64,000 nucleotides of DNA from Mastigias papua (Eukaryota > Cnidaria > Scyphozoa > Rhizostomeae > Mastigiidae). The notes beneath the pieces were generated by a model. The model made no database searches. It was not told where the DNA came from and worked only from the letters and a program-made list of their open reading frames with translations. A program made the position numbers and the translations under genes. This document shows positions 10,298 to 22,411 of this stretch, one piece after another (position 1 is the first letter of the stretch; every line of letters starts with the position of its first letter). The stretch is taken from NCBI GenBank assembly GCA_964019165.1, contig OZ025276.1, forward strand, positions 2,665,840 through 2,729,839. The letters are read 5' to 3'.

Positions 10298-10825
10298 CCA
10301 AGGTTGTAAGCTGCCTACTGCACATGATGAAGTCCTTAAGTACTTTTCACTGCTTGGTTATGGGTTGTAAGCATAAGAAAGCTCAAAATATGTAAATACT
10401 ACATCTATTTATATTAAATGTTACCACACCATAGTCCACATTCAAAAATGGTAAGCCTGCATTATAGACATATATATTACTCTTTTCTCTTAACATGATA
10501 AAATTATTTCAAAATATAAGCCATACATAAAGAAGGAACTCATCCTGCCTGCTTTAGCTCTAGACTGGCTTCATATTGTCCATTGATTTAGTGATTTGTA
10601 ATTATTGGAGAATGTTTAACAATTAGGCAAATTGTATCATCTTGAAAAATCCTTTTAGCTGAAAGTACTACAAATCAAACTTTTTGTAATGAAAATATAA
10701 TAAAGCAGTCAACTTGCCAATCGGGGAGAGTAGTCTAGCACATGATGTCAAAATACAAAAGTGCCATATTTTGGAAGCTATGGCTAAGTTACATATGAGG
10801 GCCATTCCACCAATTTCATATTAAA

Positions 10826-11623
10826 TTATTCCTTCTTTTGCAAGCTATGTTGGTACAGAGATAGTAGCAGCTTGTTTTGCTGCTGAACCTGCTCCAAAAT
10901 AGCATGCTGCTGTTGAATCTGTGGTTTCAAGACAAAGATGATGTCTTGCTCCCTCTTAAACTGTTCCTCTAGTTCTCTCTCCCTCACATTGTGCTCTCTC
11001 TCTTTCATCTCCAGTTCTCTTCCTCTAATGATCATCTTCTCCTCAGCTCTCTTTTCCTGCATGTCTATCTCTCTCTTTCTCAGCTCTAACTCATCCTCCT
11101 TTATTTTCCTTTCCTGTTCCCTTTTTTCTCTCACATAATCCACTGCTTCTGTCCCACACTTTCTCCGCTTTCCCTCTCTTTCCACGTTCTCTCTAGCCCT
11201 AGTCTCTCCCATTCTCTCCATTGCCCTCTTCCTCATTGATTCTGCAGTTTCTTTTTCCTTCTGAAGTACGAGCCTTCTCTTATCTTCTCCAATCTTCAAC
11301 TGCTCTTGCTGACTCTCCTCCATCTCAGACATTTCCTCAAGAGCCTGTTCCAAGTCATCAGGCTCATCAGGACAGATACCACTTGCTCTCTCCTCATGAG
11401 CCCTCTTACGTTTGAAATCTTTCTGCAACTTGCAGATACAATCTCTAACAGCCCTCTGATCAACCATAAACCGAGGCCGTTCCGAGCTGTTGAGATTTTT
11501 TGACCTTTTGTCCCAACATTGCCCTCTATCTCTGGTGCCATGTTCGAACTGGAAGGGGTGTATTACAAGCACCTCCCTACATAAGGCTATATCGTGCCTT
11601 TGCTCCACGTCATTTTGTGCCTG
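10826..11623 (-). CDS. Myb/SANT-like partner protein of the IS4EU-like element
   Basis: A ~260-residue open frame. The N-terminal third has the Myb-like pattern found with these transposases (REVLVIHPFQFEHGTRDRG, then a VDQRAVRDCICKLQKDFKRK helix). The rest is a long Glu/Arg/Lys coiled coil ending with Gln-rich heptads. No ATG opens the frame. A pyrimidine-rich stretch ending in AG just upstream (near 11626) looks like a splice acceptor, so the first exon probably lies toward 12100. Expected role: binding the element ends for the transposase. Confidence 0.7.
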   Translation of the reverse strand, partial: QAQNDVEQRHDIALCREVLVIHPFQFEHGTRDRGQCWDKRSKNLNSSERPRFMVDQRAVRDCICKLQKDFKRKRAHEERASGICPDEPDDLEQALEEMSEMEESQQEQLKIGEDKRRLVLQKEKETAESMRKRAMERMGETRARENVEREGKRRKCGTEAVDYVREKREQERKIKEDELELRKREIDMQEKRAEEKMIIRGRELEMKEREHNVRERELEEQFKREQDIIFVLKPQIQQQHAILEQVQQQNKLLLSLYQHSLQKKE

Positions 11624-12207
11624 TTCAGAGAGGTTTTATAGGAAATTACAGATAAAGGAAGGCAGATGCAATCACTTAAATGTCAATTTAATAGTGGTAA
11701 ACTCATGCCAGATCAAACTTTACATTGACAGGTAATATGAAAATGCAACAATTCACAGGTTATCATGTAAATAAGACAGGTACTAAGACAGTAGAGTCCA
11801 AGGTAATATCACATGAGTTACTGAGCATCTGCATTTTCTGTGAGCATTCACTAACTTCTAATAAAGTTCTGAAGATGCATAATAGACACAAACAGTGTCT
11901 GGATGTCATTTCCTCTCTCTGTCATCTGGGCTGCCATACCTCTTACAATGTTGCTTGTTTGATAGCGCTGAAAGTCAACAATATCTATGTTCAAGTGAAT
12001 CCACATCGCTCATACGAGTAAATCAAAGATAGCCTTAATCAGAAAAGCTTCAAATATGTCCATATAAATAATAATGACTTGTACATACCTTCTATAAGTT
12101 GACGGTCCGTATAGGACTGCAAATTGTCCACTAAACGTTCTAGAACGGACAGAGAGCAAACACGGGGGTATGCACTTTTACCTAGTCGCGCTAGTTCCAG
12201 ACTTCGC

Positions 12208-14050
12208 TAACATACTCTTGTAATGCTCCTAATATTGAGTGAAGTTAAATTTCTGGTTTACTATTATGTTATGAAAATTTGAATTGCAGTTAAGAGGCTA
12301 TAGTTCAGTTCAGAACGATAATCACTAGTATTGAAGCATTTGGCATTCTAGAGCATTCTGTGGAAGATGAAGGAATAGCATCTAAAACAATTCTAGATAA
12401 AATTCCAACCATTGGCACCAAAGAATCTGTAAATAGAAGACTTACACACTTGAAGAAGTCAACGCCAAAGAAAGCCAGACTATTTAGAGAGTATTAGGAT
12501 TGGTTGCAGTCTTGTTTTGCCTCTTTTGGGGAATTGTCTTCTGGTATAGGCAGTGGGAAGAGCAGAAAAAGACTGAGTTAAAGTCCTTGTGCTTACACAG
12601 AAAAGAAGATAATGACACCTGAAGTAGGGCGTTGAAAAGCTTTTGATGAGCAGCAAGGAGTAGCTTATATGTATGTTGTTAGTCTTCTCATTCCCAAGGA
12701 ATCAAAACAGCTCAGAATTAAGCACTCCATTCCAAAAGATGAAGTGTAGGCCTTCTTCTTCACTGCTGGGTTCTCTTTGAGCAGATAGACAGACTTGTCT
12801 CTCTCTGCTGAAATTTGGAGTTGAGCTTCCAACAAGACATGACATTTACATTGAGAAGAAACCTTTGCATCTGGCAATAATTGCAAATGAAATAAAATGC
12901 AGTGTTGACTATCCTGAACTCATGAAAGATACTGCTTTGTGTCTTGTTGAGGCAGAGCAATGTGTAGATCAAACCCCTTAGGGCAGTAATATCATTCTAA
13001 ATGCTAAAACTGGAATTGATGACTTGGGGGGGGGGTCACTGTAGTCGCAATCAAGTAGTAAACACTGAGCTGTCAGTGGAAGAGAATCCCCATCTTGATC
13101 CCACCTCAACCACCAACTACATTCTCTGCTGCATTGCACCTCTGTCACATGATTTCATTACAGATGGTGGCACTGTCCAACTTCGGAAGAACCCTTTGCC
13201 AAATGCCATATCATACACGAGGCCACTTTCAATTAATGGGCTTTTGAAACACCTCAACTTTGCAAGACAAACAAAACTGGATGCATTCAAATCAGCCTTA
13301 TATGACATCGATACAATATACTTTAACAAGTAAAAAAGTGTTTGTAGCTCAGTTTATTGTATACTTGGCAGCTATGAGCATTTGCAAATCCAGAGATAGG
13401 TGATTTTCACTTTTTCCTCCCTTCGAGCACACTGTGCATCAGTTTGTAGAGGAAAATGTCTGTCACATTTGGGATATGCTGAAATGGGAGCTTGTCAAAG
13501 AGTAGTCTGCAATGTACAGAATGAGGTTATGCTTATCTCCCCAAGTAACGTTTGTTCCTTTCTCAGTTAGGGCCACAAGAGGTGCAAATAGTAGAGCACA
13601 GTTGGGTATACACTTGTAGTGATCCCATTTTCTACTTCCTTGATCACTAGTTTCACAACCTCCGCATTTTCTTCCTCACTACTGTTCTAGCTTACATCCT
13701 CTTATCACATGCTGTTCTACTTTCAGAACTTTTCCTGTTCTAACCTTACACATCCTACATAGTCTTTTATGTAAGAGGAACTTAAATACATATATAAAAA
13801 CATACATACATATATTATCTATTTGATAAAGCAGGTTACATTACTGTGTCAGCTGAAGCTGATGTGGACCTGCTAAATATCGATATAAAATTTGAATAGT
13901 CAGTTGATTATATCATGATGATAAAAAGATCCAAGTGAGCATCTTTACTTTGACACGCCTACAGCAACAAAAGTCAAGTTTCATAAGAGAGATAAATAAC
14001 ATTATCTTACACATTTTTATACATTATTTTATAGTACTAAACACTTTCTA
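12208..14050. other. unrecognised region with decayed coding sequence
   Basis: Protein-like reading occurs on the plus strand from about 12330 to 13333 with stops and shifts. It gives a Lys-rich stretch (KKSTPKKARLFREY) and a final open piece at 13001-13333 with an NPLPNAISYTRPLSI segment. I do not recognise the family; it is probably a dead element gene. From 13340 to 14050 I see only AT-rich DNA. Confidence 0.4.
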
Positions 14051-14310
14051 TAGTCACCTGTTGGGCCTAGGAAAGATCCTATCTGTTCAACTGCTTTGGT
14101 GGAAGGAGTTTTGAGGTGGCCAGAATCTTACCTGGATCAGTCAGGATGCCTTTAGATGACACAACATGACATAAATATGCCACCTTATTGGCTGCACATG
14201 AACATATGGATGCCTTAGCATACAAATTATAGCCCCAGACTTGACCTAAGACAAGGGCAGGCCGCTCACACTGTTGTGCAAGATTTAAGGAGGCTGTTGA
14301 TACTGGAATT
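14050..14310 (-). pseudogene. gypsy reverse transcriptase fragment
   Basis: The minus strand reads NKVAYLCHVVSSKGILTDPG followed by KILATSKLLPPKQL, the conserved thumb/connection segment after the palm of Ty3/gypsy RT (usually YLGHVVS..GI..DP.KI). It is about 80 residues, with a stop at the end and a shift upstream. No flanking gag or integrase is visible. Confidence 0.7.
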
Positions 14311-14732
14311 TTCGGAAAAACTGAAACTTTTGACAAAATTGAAAAATAGCTTCTTTCGATCGAAGCACGTTTTATTTCCTAGATGTAGTCCATGTTACAC
14401 TCTTTGAAAGCCTGCTATTGGTCTAATTTCTAAGTTGAGGTGGTACAGGTAGAATCTTTTGTCCTTAGCAACCACCATTTTGGTTGCTAGGTACACAGTT
14501 TGATGATCTTCCCGATCCCCCTTCCCACATATATAGTATCTGATCCAGAGGTCCATTCTCAGTTTTCCACACTACCATATCCCATCAGCCTATACTCAGA
14601 TTTGCTCGTTCTCGGATCTATGGCAACAGTTAGAATGTAAGGGGTTGCTAGGCGAGGGTGAATTGACTAGTTATTCTTGAAATCGTTTTAAAAATTTAAT
14701 GATGGGCATTTAATGATACAAATTACATTAAG

Positions 14733-17700
14733 GTGAAGATGATGGGCAAGAAGAAGTTTCAGTCGATTAAAAGGAAGAAGAGAAGGGGATTTTTTTGGAA
14801 GAGACCACAGGATATTGCACAGGAATGTGTAGGAACAGATGATGTCACAGAAATTTGTGACAATGGGCCTAGGCCAGTACCAGGCGGTAACCACGTTGAG
14901 ATGGTAGCGACAATAAACAAGTCGCAAGAAAAGTTGTTGAACACATCCTTTAGTGAAATTGGGGAATCTTATGGTTCTATCACTAGGAGTAAATCTCTAG
15001 AGCTTGCAAAGAGGACAGAATCGATACACAGTGCAAAAGGACTAACAATTTTGGACACAGATCATCTGACAAATTCATTGGAAGTTGCTTTCTTGTGCAA
15101 GGGTTGTGAAAATAAGGAGACAATGATTGAGATAATGGTAGATGATGATAAGAGAGAAGGGCCTGCAGAGAGCTTACTAATAATCTGTACACATTGTGGA
15201 TTTCAGACACCAGTTCCCACCAGAAAGCACGCAACAGGCAGCAAAGGAAGAGGTACTCTGGAAGTAAACATATGATCAGCACTCTCTTCATATCAATGGG
15301 GTCGTGCAGGATTAGAGACATTTTGTGGAGGTATGGGTCTGCCCCCACCTTTGTCACGCAGATCTTATAATGAGCAAGTTAAGAGAATTGCTCACCATGC
15401 AGTTCAGATTGCTGAAAACATAATGCAGGAATCAGCTGAGAGACTTAGACAAATAGGTGAGGAGGAGGAACCAAGCAAAGTTCAAGTGTTACAGGATGGT
15501 AAGAAAGTTGCAAAGGTTGCAGTGACTGTGGATGGAACATGGCAGAAGTGAGGCCATTCATCCAGAGTTGGTGTAGTTTTTGTTATTTCTGTTAGGACAG
15601 GTCACGTGCTTGATTATTCAATTAAATCATTAAGTTGCCATGAATGCCAAAGCCATGAGCATGACCAGAAAGGCTCAGATCAATACAAAACGTGGCTTGA
15701 AAAGCACAGAGACCATTGCCACATCAATCATGAAGGATCTTCAGGAAGCATGGAAGTAGCTGGAGCCATTGACATTTTCACTCGAAGCATTGAGACAAGA
15801 GCTTTGAAGTATACTGAGTTCATTGGTGATGGGGACAGTAGTACTTTTGGCAAAGTTAAAGAAGCCTTGGAGATTAAGTATGGTGATGATTACTCCATTA
15901 TCAAAGAGGAATGTGTAGGCCATGTTCAGAAGAGAATTGGAGCATCACTTAGGGAATATAAGAAATGCATGAAATCTGAAAAGCTTTCAGATGGTAGACC
16001 TGTTGGAGGGAAGGGCAGATTAACAAAGGTTGCTATTGATAGTATACAAATTTATTATGGTTTGGCTATCAGAAGGAATCAAGGGAATATAGAAGGTATG
16101 AAGAAGAGCTTAATGGCAATCCAGCATCACATAAGTAAGTCCAACACTGAGTCCCTTGAACAACAACACCAGTACTGTCATCAGGATGAACTGACATGGT
16201 GCAAGCATTGGAAAGAAAAGCTTTTTAGAGATGGTAAATATTCAGAGGAGAACAGACTCCCTCCTGTATTTTATGATGAATTGAGCCCAATATTTGACAG
16301 ACTATCCCAAGATGAGTTGCTCAATAGGTGCCTAAGAGGAATCACCCAAAATCAAAATGAGAGCCTAAATGGTCAGTGGCGTAGCTAGCGGTCATCCTTG
16401 TCATGCTGAGCATGACTAAACATTTCCAAAAACACCATTGCCATTTTACGTACAAACTTACTTAGCCAGCTAGTACCCGCTAGTTGTCTCTCTTAAGTTC
16501 GATGAGGTATCCCCCGGAAGTTTCTATTTGATTCAGTGTATCTCCCTGAATGTTATAGTTCACAGGGTAACCAGCTTTGTCATGCTATGATTCTTCGATT
16601 GAAGCTGACCGGAAGATGCCCTATGACTTTAGTCATGCCCATGTCACTGGCACCCTCTGTTTGGTCATGCTCAACTGTGCCGGATAATGCAGTTTCTTTG
16701 TAATGCAAATGTGATGCAGAGGAGAAGAACAAAGCTTGGTCATGCTTTTTCGAAAGAGCATGACTGATTGACCTGATGAGCATGACTGATCGTTCTGCTT
16801 AGCATGCCTGATTGATGCATATTGTACAGTGCTGCAGCAGAGCCCTTTGAGAAGAGCAGTCATGCCAATTTCTGATAGCATGACCTAATACCCCTGTGTC
16901 CTTTTCTGGCTGTTGTTGAAGTCTGCGCTGCTGTTCGCTTTGACAAACGGCATTCGAAGTAAACATTATCAAAGTGAACCAAGTAATAGCTTAGCTCAAA
17001 AAGATCATCTTGATAGGAATATCATGTTGCAAATCGTGATGAGATCAGTTTGAACTTAACACGACTGAAATGGGACTTGTCGAACCAAATATAACTGGTG
17101 GTTTATGCCGAATGTTGCTGAACATTGACTGCTGTTCATGTGAGGCACTCGAAGTGCTATTTGTTGGGGTTGCTTCCCATATTAGTCTGTATATTGTTGA
17201 TGATTCTTTGCATTGAAGGGATCAGGCCTAACCGGTAGAGAGTGATTGGCCCCAAACAGCACCATACTAGAAATGCGAGGTGACTAAACTGCTAAAGTGT
17301 GTACTCGCCAACTACCATTAACAAATGTGTACTTAGTGCTGTTTTGTACGGCACTATGGTAAGAAAAATTTAAAGTAGAAATGGGACAAGACAATTTGGT
17401 CTAAGGTCAGGAAAGCTCAAGCAACTTTTTAAGCAGATTTTATTCATAATGTAGAACTGTGAGAACAATAGGAAAGATGTATAAAATTTGTTTATTTAGA
17501 ATGATCTTTTAATCATATTATGAGTGTACAGACCTCTTAGATATGTGGATAGTCATTATCAGTTGTTTTGGAAGCAGAACAAGCCACAAGAACTCTCCTT
17601 TTTATATATAAGTATTAGAATTTGTGGTTGATCTAGGGGGAATAGTAAAATTGGATTTACTCACTGTTTGTGTATGGTCATTATATTCTATTGATCATGT

Positions 17701-18866
17701 TCATGATGGATTGACTTTAGAGATATTCGTATCATTGATGAAGATTCTGAGATTTGCACGTATAAAACACTTGAAATTATATTGGGGTGTGTGTGAGGGG
17801 GAGTTATTGATTTAAATCAGTTAGTCACCCAAACATTTCAAAAGCCTCTCTAACAGATGTATGATGAAGTTGAAGTGAGGTGTACAGTATGAGCACTTTT
17901 CACTTTCCCCTCACATTTAGGAGCGATATTCTATGGCAGCAGTTTGTTACGTAGGCCTAACTTCTGTTAGGCTAAGGCTGTGTGCAGACATTTTAGTACA
18001 CTCAGGGGCATGTAATGACATTGTTTGTAAGATGATTTTCATCAGCCAAGGGGGGCGTGTCTTGGTTACAAGGGCGTGGCCACACTCCATGATAGGTAGA
18101 GCATGACTAACCAACTGTGTTCAGCTATGCCACTGGTGTACAGTATGAGCAATTTTCACTTTCCCCTCACATTTAGGAGCGGTATTCTTTGGCAGCAGTT
18201 TGTTACTTAGGCCTAACTTCTGTTAGGCTAAGGCTGTGTGTGCAGACATTTTAGTACACTCAAGGGCATGTAATGACATTGTTTGTAAGATGATTTTCAT
18301 CAGCCAAGGGGGGTGGGTCTTGGTTACAAGGGCGTGGCCACACTCCATGATAGGTAGAGCATGACTAACCAACTTTGTTCAGCTACGCCACTGATGGTCA
18401 ACTGTGGACAAATCGGTGTCCTAAGACAAAGTACTGTGGCATAAAACGAGTGACAATTGCTGTGTGTGAGTCAGTGGCTGTTTTTAATACAGGTGCTGCA
18501 TGCAAAGCATTGTTGATGCAGAGTTTGGGGGTAGCAAAGCTAGGTTCAGAAACACTCAAATCTTTAAGAAAAGAGGATAAAAGGAGAGTGGACAATGTTG
18601 CAAAGAAATCATGTGACAAATGTAAGGTCAGTAGGAAAGACTTACGTATGAAAATGAAGAGAAAACCAGGAATTTTTGGTGACATTTCTTACAAATCAGG
18701 GGCTTTTGGGTTAGAAGTTGAACCACAAGTTGGAAATAATGCAAATAAGATGAAGAATGGGAAAAGAAATCAGTCAAGAACAGAACCAAGTGAAATCCCA
18801 AATGTGATAACCTTTTGGGATGAAAAAGATATAGTTGTGACTATAGACAAAAAGAGGAAAAGATGA
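14733..18866 (+). pseudogene. Mutator-like transposase, copy A, split by a hAT-like insertion
   Basis: The reading frame stays in one register through 14733-16373 and resumes at 18399-18866 after removal of the insertion at 16374-18393. It begins MMGKKKFQSIKRKKRRG, has a Cys-pair region near 15090-15200, then the PF20700-type core. The core carries VTVDGTWQK (first Asp), FIGDGDSSTF, the ECVGHVQKRIG box and NESLNGQ running into LWTNRCPK across the break. Two in-frame TGA codons (15273, 15549) replace what are likely Arg codons. Intact length would be about 700 residues. Copy B at 61338 is a relative. Confidence 0.85.
16374..18393. mobile_element. hAT-like non-autonomous element, 2,020 bp, 5-bp target duplication
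   Basis: Both ends read inward start CAGTGGCGTAGCT. ATGGT is duplicated exactly at 16369-16373 and 18394-18398, and deleting the element restores the transposase frame. The last ~256 bp are tandemly duplicated: 17879-18134 and 18135-18390 match, each ending in a CTAYGCCACTG terminus. The left kilobase is rich in GCATGACT-type words. No transposase is encoded. CAG-type ends suggest hAT; the 5-bp duplication is shorter than the usual 8. Confidence 0.85.
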
Positions 18867-20759
18867 ATGCATGCCACAAAAGGACGATTGATTTACAAGT
18901 ATGGATGCAATAGGTAGAGTAGACCAACCCCAACACCAAACAAATTTGTCCAAAAAGCATTTGTTTTAACTTGTACAACTGAAAAAGACTAAAAAGGTAC
19001 ATTTATATTTTACATGGCATTTTTCTCAATATGTAGAATTTGCCCACTGCTTTTGCTAGAACATGTTTATTTCATGAAAGGCTTGCCAGACTTATTTGAC
19101 AACTTGAGAATATACCCAGAATAGATTAAATGCTGCAATGAGTAGATAAGGTGGTGTCAGTTTGGGCGTGTTCAGGTTACCATGGAAACAGACATTTTGG
19201 GGATATTTCCCCCACACAGTTGAAAGATGGGAACTTCCTCTACTTATTGCATACCCCTTGGTGTAAGTAGTGTTTATGCAAAAGTATACTATTCAGTTTC
19301 TCTTCCTAGCTGAGAAATCATCATTAACATATCTTTATTTGAAATCTTTTGTATTCTGTTACCATGGAAACCAATCAACTTGTCGTTCCAAAAATATCCC
19401 CAAATAATTGCAATTGAGTAGAGGCAGAAGCATACTACGTTTTATAGAGCTACTAGTGCTGGTTCTCATTTTGTGGTTACTACACTGTTTCCTCAAATGT
19501 ACTATTAACAGCCTCCGTAAGATGGCATGATTATGTTGTCAAAATAACAAAGACATGTTTCATAGGGGAGACCTGACAGGACAACCTCAGTGGCTCTCTG
19601 ACATGCAGCTCAGCCAATGGAAGCACCAAAGGGCATGTGCAGATCAGGTGTGCATCTGCTTGATGCAGACTAGGTTGTTGAAGGCTCTATAAGTAGACCA
19701 TACAAATAATAGGACTAGAATGCTGACATGGTCACATGATATGGTAGCACCACATGCAATCAAAATGGTACCAATGTGAAGGCAAGAAGTTGCAGTGTAG
19801 GAATATCACTTGATACTGCAGCTTTGGATTTCAACATTGAACATCGCGTTTTTACTAGGTTTTGAGCTTACCTATGTCTGGAACAGGTTATGACAGATAG
19901 ATAATCTCGATGGGCAAAGTGTTTTATAGATAACAAACATTCCTGAACTCTTTTTGACCATTAGGAGTAAGTTCACATTGGTTAATAGAGCTCATCTTCT
20001 GGCCTAATCTAACAATACTTTCATATTATTATTTAACAAACCTCCATGTTCTGTTCACTCCTAGAATCATGGTTATTTCATGAGCTGTGTTCAGTTGCAC
20101 CAATCAGCAAATAATTGGTGGATAAATCTCGTTTCACAGGTAATGACGCTAGCACTTTGCCACTTTGGTCTGCATGCATTCCTTGTCCACCACACCTGGG
20201 GATATCCAGGGTGGACTTTGATCTTTCCTCAATATACCAACATCAGATATTTGTGCTTTTAGTCTTTTTATGCTGGCATATGAGAGAATAATGATCTACT
20301 CTATGCATAATGCATATAGGTACCTAAGAAGGGGTCTCTTTACCCCTCCACAATGCCTCCATTACATCATTTTCCTCTCTATATTTGCATTTTCAATGTA
20401 GATTTCTTGGATCTGTCCGTAAGTACAATGCCAGGCAATCTACTATTAGGTAAATCTAGAGGGTAGAATGTTAAAAAGTCTCCCCTGTGACACACTACTT
20501 TGTTAGATCCTGCATCACTAGAAAAACTTATCCCACATCATAGACCAGTGACACCATCTCTGTGAAGTTGTACTGGAAGAGTATATTTTCTCTCAATCTT
20601 AAGTCAATAAACGAAAATGACACATGAAGTAAATAGTAGAATTTCAGCATTATTTATCAATCTACAACTGATTTGTTGATCATAATACAACATTTAGAAG
20701 AACATCAGAGAACAAGAACCATAAAAATATATGATTTAAATATATATGATATAGTTTTA
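18867..20759. other. no gene seen
   Basis: AT-rich DNA. GTTACCATGGAAAC occurs at about 19175 and 19360, each near a TTGGGGATATTT or its complement AAATATCCCCAA. This suggests the ends of a small unidentified element at about 19175-19430, but I could not define boundaries. Confidence 0.3.
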
Positions 20760-22411
20760 AGTACAGGTTCCCCCTGCAAAATCTACCTCTTTTGAAGAAT
20801 TGGCTGTTTGCAGTAAGGAGAAAAACAGTTTCACCCTCCAGGAATTCTTTCTTGCACAGTCAACACTTTTTTGGAAACCGATTTCACTTACCCTTCCAAC
20901 CTACCACTGCCAGAATCAATCAAGAAAAGACACTTGAAGGAAGATACTGTTCCATCAATCTTCCAATCCCTGACCATGTAGACAAGAAGCAAGAGTTTCA
21001 GCCATTACATTTACAAGCATTACCTGATCTGCCTACACCAAAGACCCCTAGATCAGATCATACACATTCCTCATACGTATATCACCCACAAAATTGAAGA
21101 GAGAATTCACTGTGAAAATGAGAAGGAAAAATGTAACAATACACAAGTTGCATAGAAAAACGTGAGGAAGGAGAAGACACTTAAGTTTTTGATGAAACTA
21201 CTTAAAAGTCCAAACTAGTGTCTGAGGAAAGTTGCACATCATTGATCAATACTTTTGGCCACATGGCAGCAAATCTGTTTCAAAATGAATTTAAAAAATA
21301 ATAAAGAGTTATCATGATGAAGATATGCCACAGGGATAAGAGAATGTGCTGTATCCCTTCATTTTTGTAGTCCAAGGGCCTATATGTTCTTAAGAAAACA
21401 TATTTCACTCCCACATACTTCAACCATTTGATCATGGTCTGCTGGTATATCATGTGAACCAGGTTTTCTCAAGAAACCATCGCTGTGCATTGCAAACCTC
21501 GTTAAGGATGGTAAAAAAGATTCTGTACTAAGTATTGATGAGATGAGCATCAAGAAAGAGACAGAATGGGTCCAAAAATGAGCAGTTTGTGGGGCTGTGA
21601 CCTATGGCAATATAAAAGCTTAGAATACAGGCAACACAGCTACTAATGCACTTTTACTTCTGACTGCTAACCGCAAAAAGTCTTGTAATATCCCATTGGC
21701 ATACTTTTTAAGAAAAAACTTAAACAGTGATGTTCTCTGCCAACTTATAAAAGAATAAATTACAATGGTAAATGAAGTGGGTACACAAGTTCATGCAGTA
21801 GTATTTCATGATGCATCAAAAAATGCTGGGATGGCAGAAACACTTGCTGCAAAAATAAACAACTTTGATGGATCTTTTCCTCATCCTTGTCAAGTGGGCA
21901 AAAGTTAATGTTTTGTTTTACATGTCATATGATCACATTGGCAAGAAATGCATCTGGTGATACGAAACTTTTTCCCACTTCATGCAATGAGAAAATTTCG
22001 TGGGAGCATATTCTTGCATTTTATCATACGCAGCAAAAGGCATGCACCTTGGCAACAAATGTAAGTTGTAGCATATCAAATGGCAAAGCCACAGGATGAA
22101 AGTCAGTGTAGTTATGCGTCATTCAGTCATTCAGTTGCTGCTGCAATAACATGTCTAAGAAACATTAAACTGAAAGGATTTTAAAACAGCAACCAACTAG
22201 TAACTTTGTCCTTTTAATGAATGATTTGTGTGGCATGCAGAAGTCCAAAAGCACATTTGGCAAACACTCAAAGCAGCCAATAGACAGTAATAACTATGAT
22301 GATATAGAAAACAGCCTATGTGAAGCTGTGTTTCAGCAAAGTCTATTCTTGAAATAAGCAAATCGTCATAATAGCACAAAAAAGAGGGAACATTATTCAG
22401 CATACTGAAAG
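20760..22411 (+). pseudogene. THAP9/P-element-type transposase relic
   Basis: A THAP-domain tail is readable near 20770-20950 (RFPLQNLPLLKNW, AVRRKTVSPSRNSF, HSQHFFGNRF). From about 21340 the catalytic region follows: LHFYSPKAYMFLRKH, EPGFLKK, LSIDEMSIKKETEW, NIPLAYFL, LCQLIKE, then AVVFHDASKNAGMAE where Asp-Gly is usual, and DGSFPHPCQ. Downstream are HMI.LARN and MNDLCGMQKSKSTFGKH. The order matches P-type transposases. Multiple stops make it dead. The 3' end is cut by the element at 22412. Confidence 0.8.

Larger units (their letters stand above)
8863..12207. mobile_element. IS4EU/Harbinger-related DNA transposon (3.3 kb)
   Basis: Inverted ends of 18 bases, GCGAGATCTGGAACTAGC and GCGAAGTCTGGAACTAGC when both are read inward, lie at 8863 and 12207. 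Flanks are TGA and TAA, an imperfect 3-bp match. Inside are a plus-strand DDE_Tnp_4-type transposase relic and a minus-strand Myb-like gene facing it, the same layout as Harbinger-A. The transposase resembles the IS4EU-type branch (FADGT, GDPAYP, VEWVFGD and CHDS motifs). The ends are moderately secure. Confidence 0.65.

Noticed and set aside
19175..19430. Possible small element bounded by GTTACCATGGAAAC copies
   Set aside because: The copies are direct rather than inverted and the ends and target duplication could not be defined.
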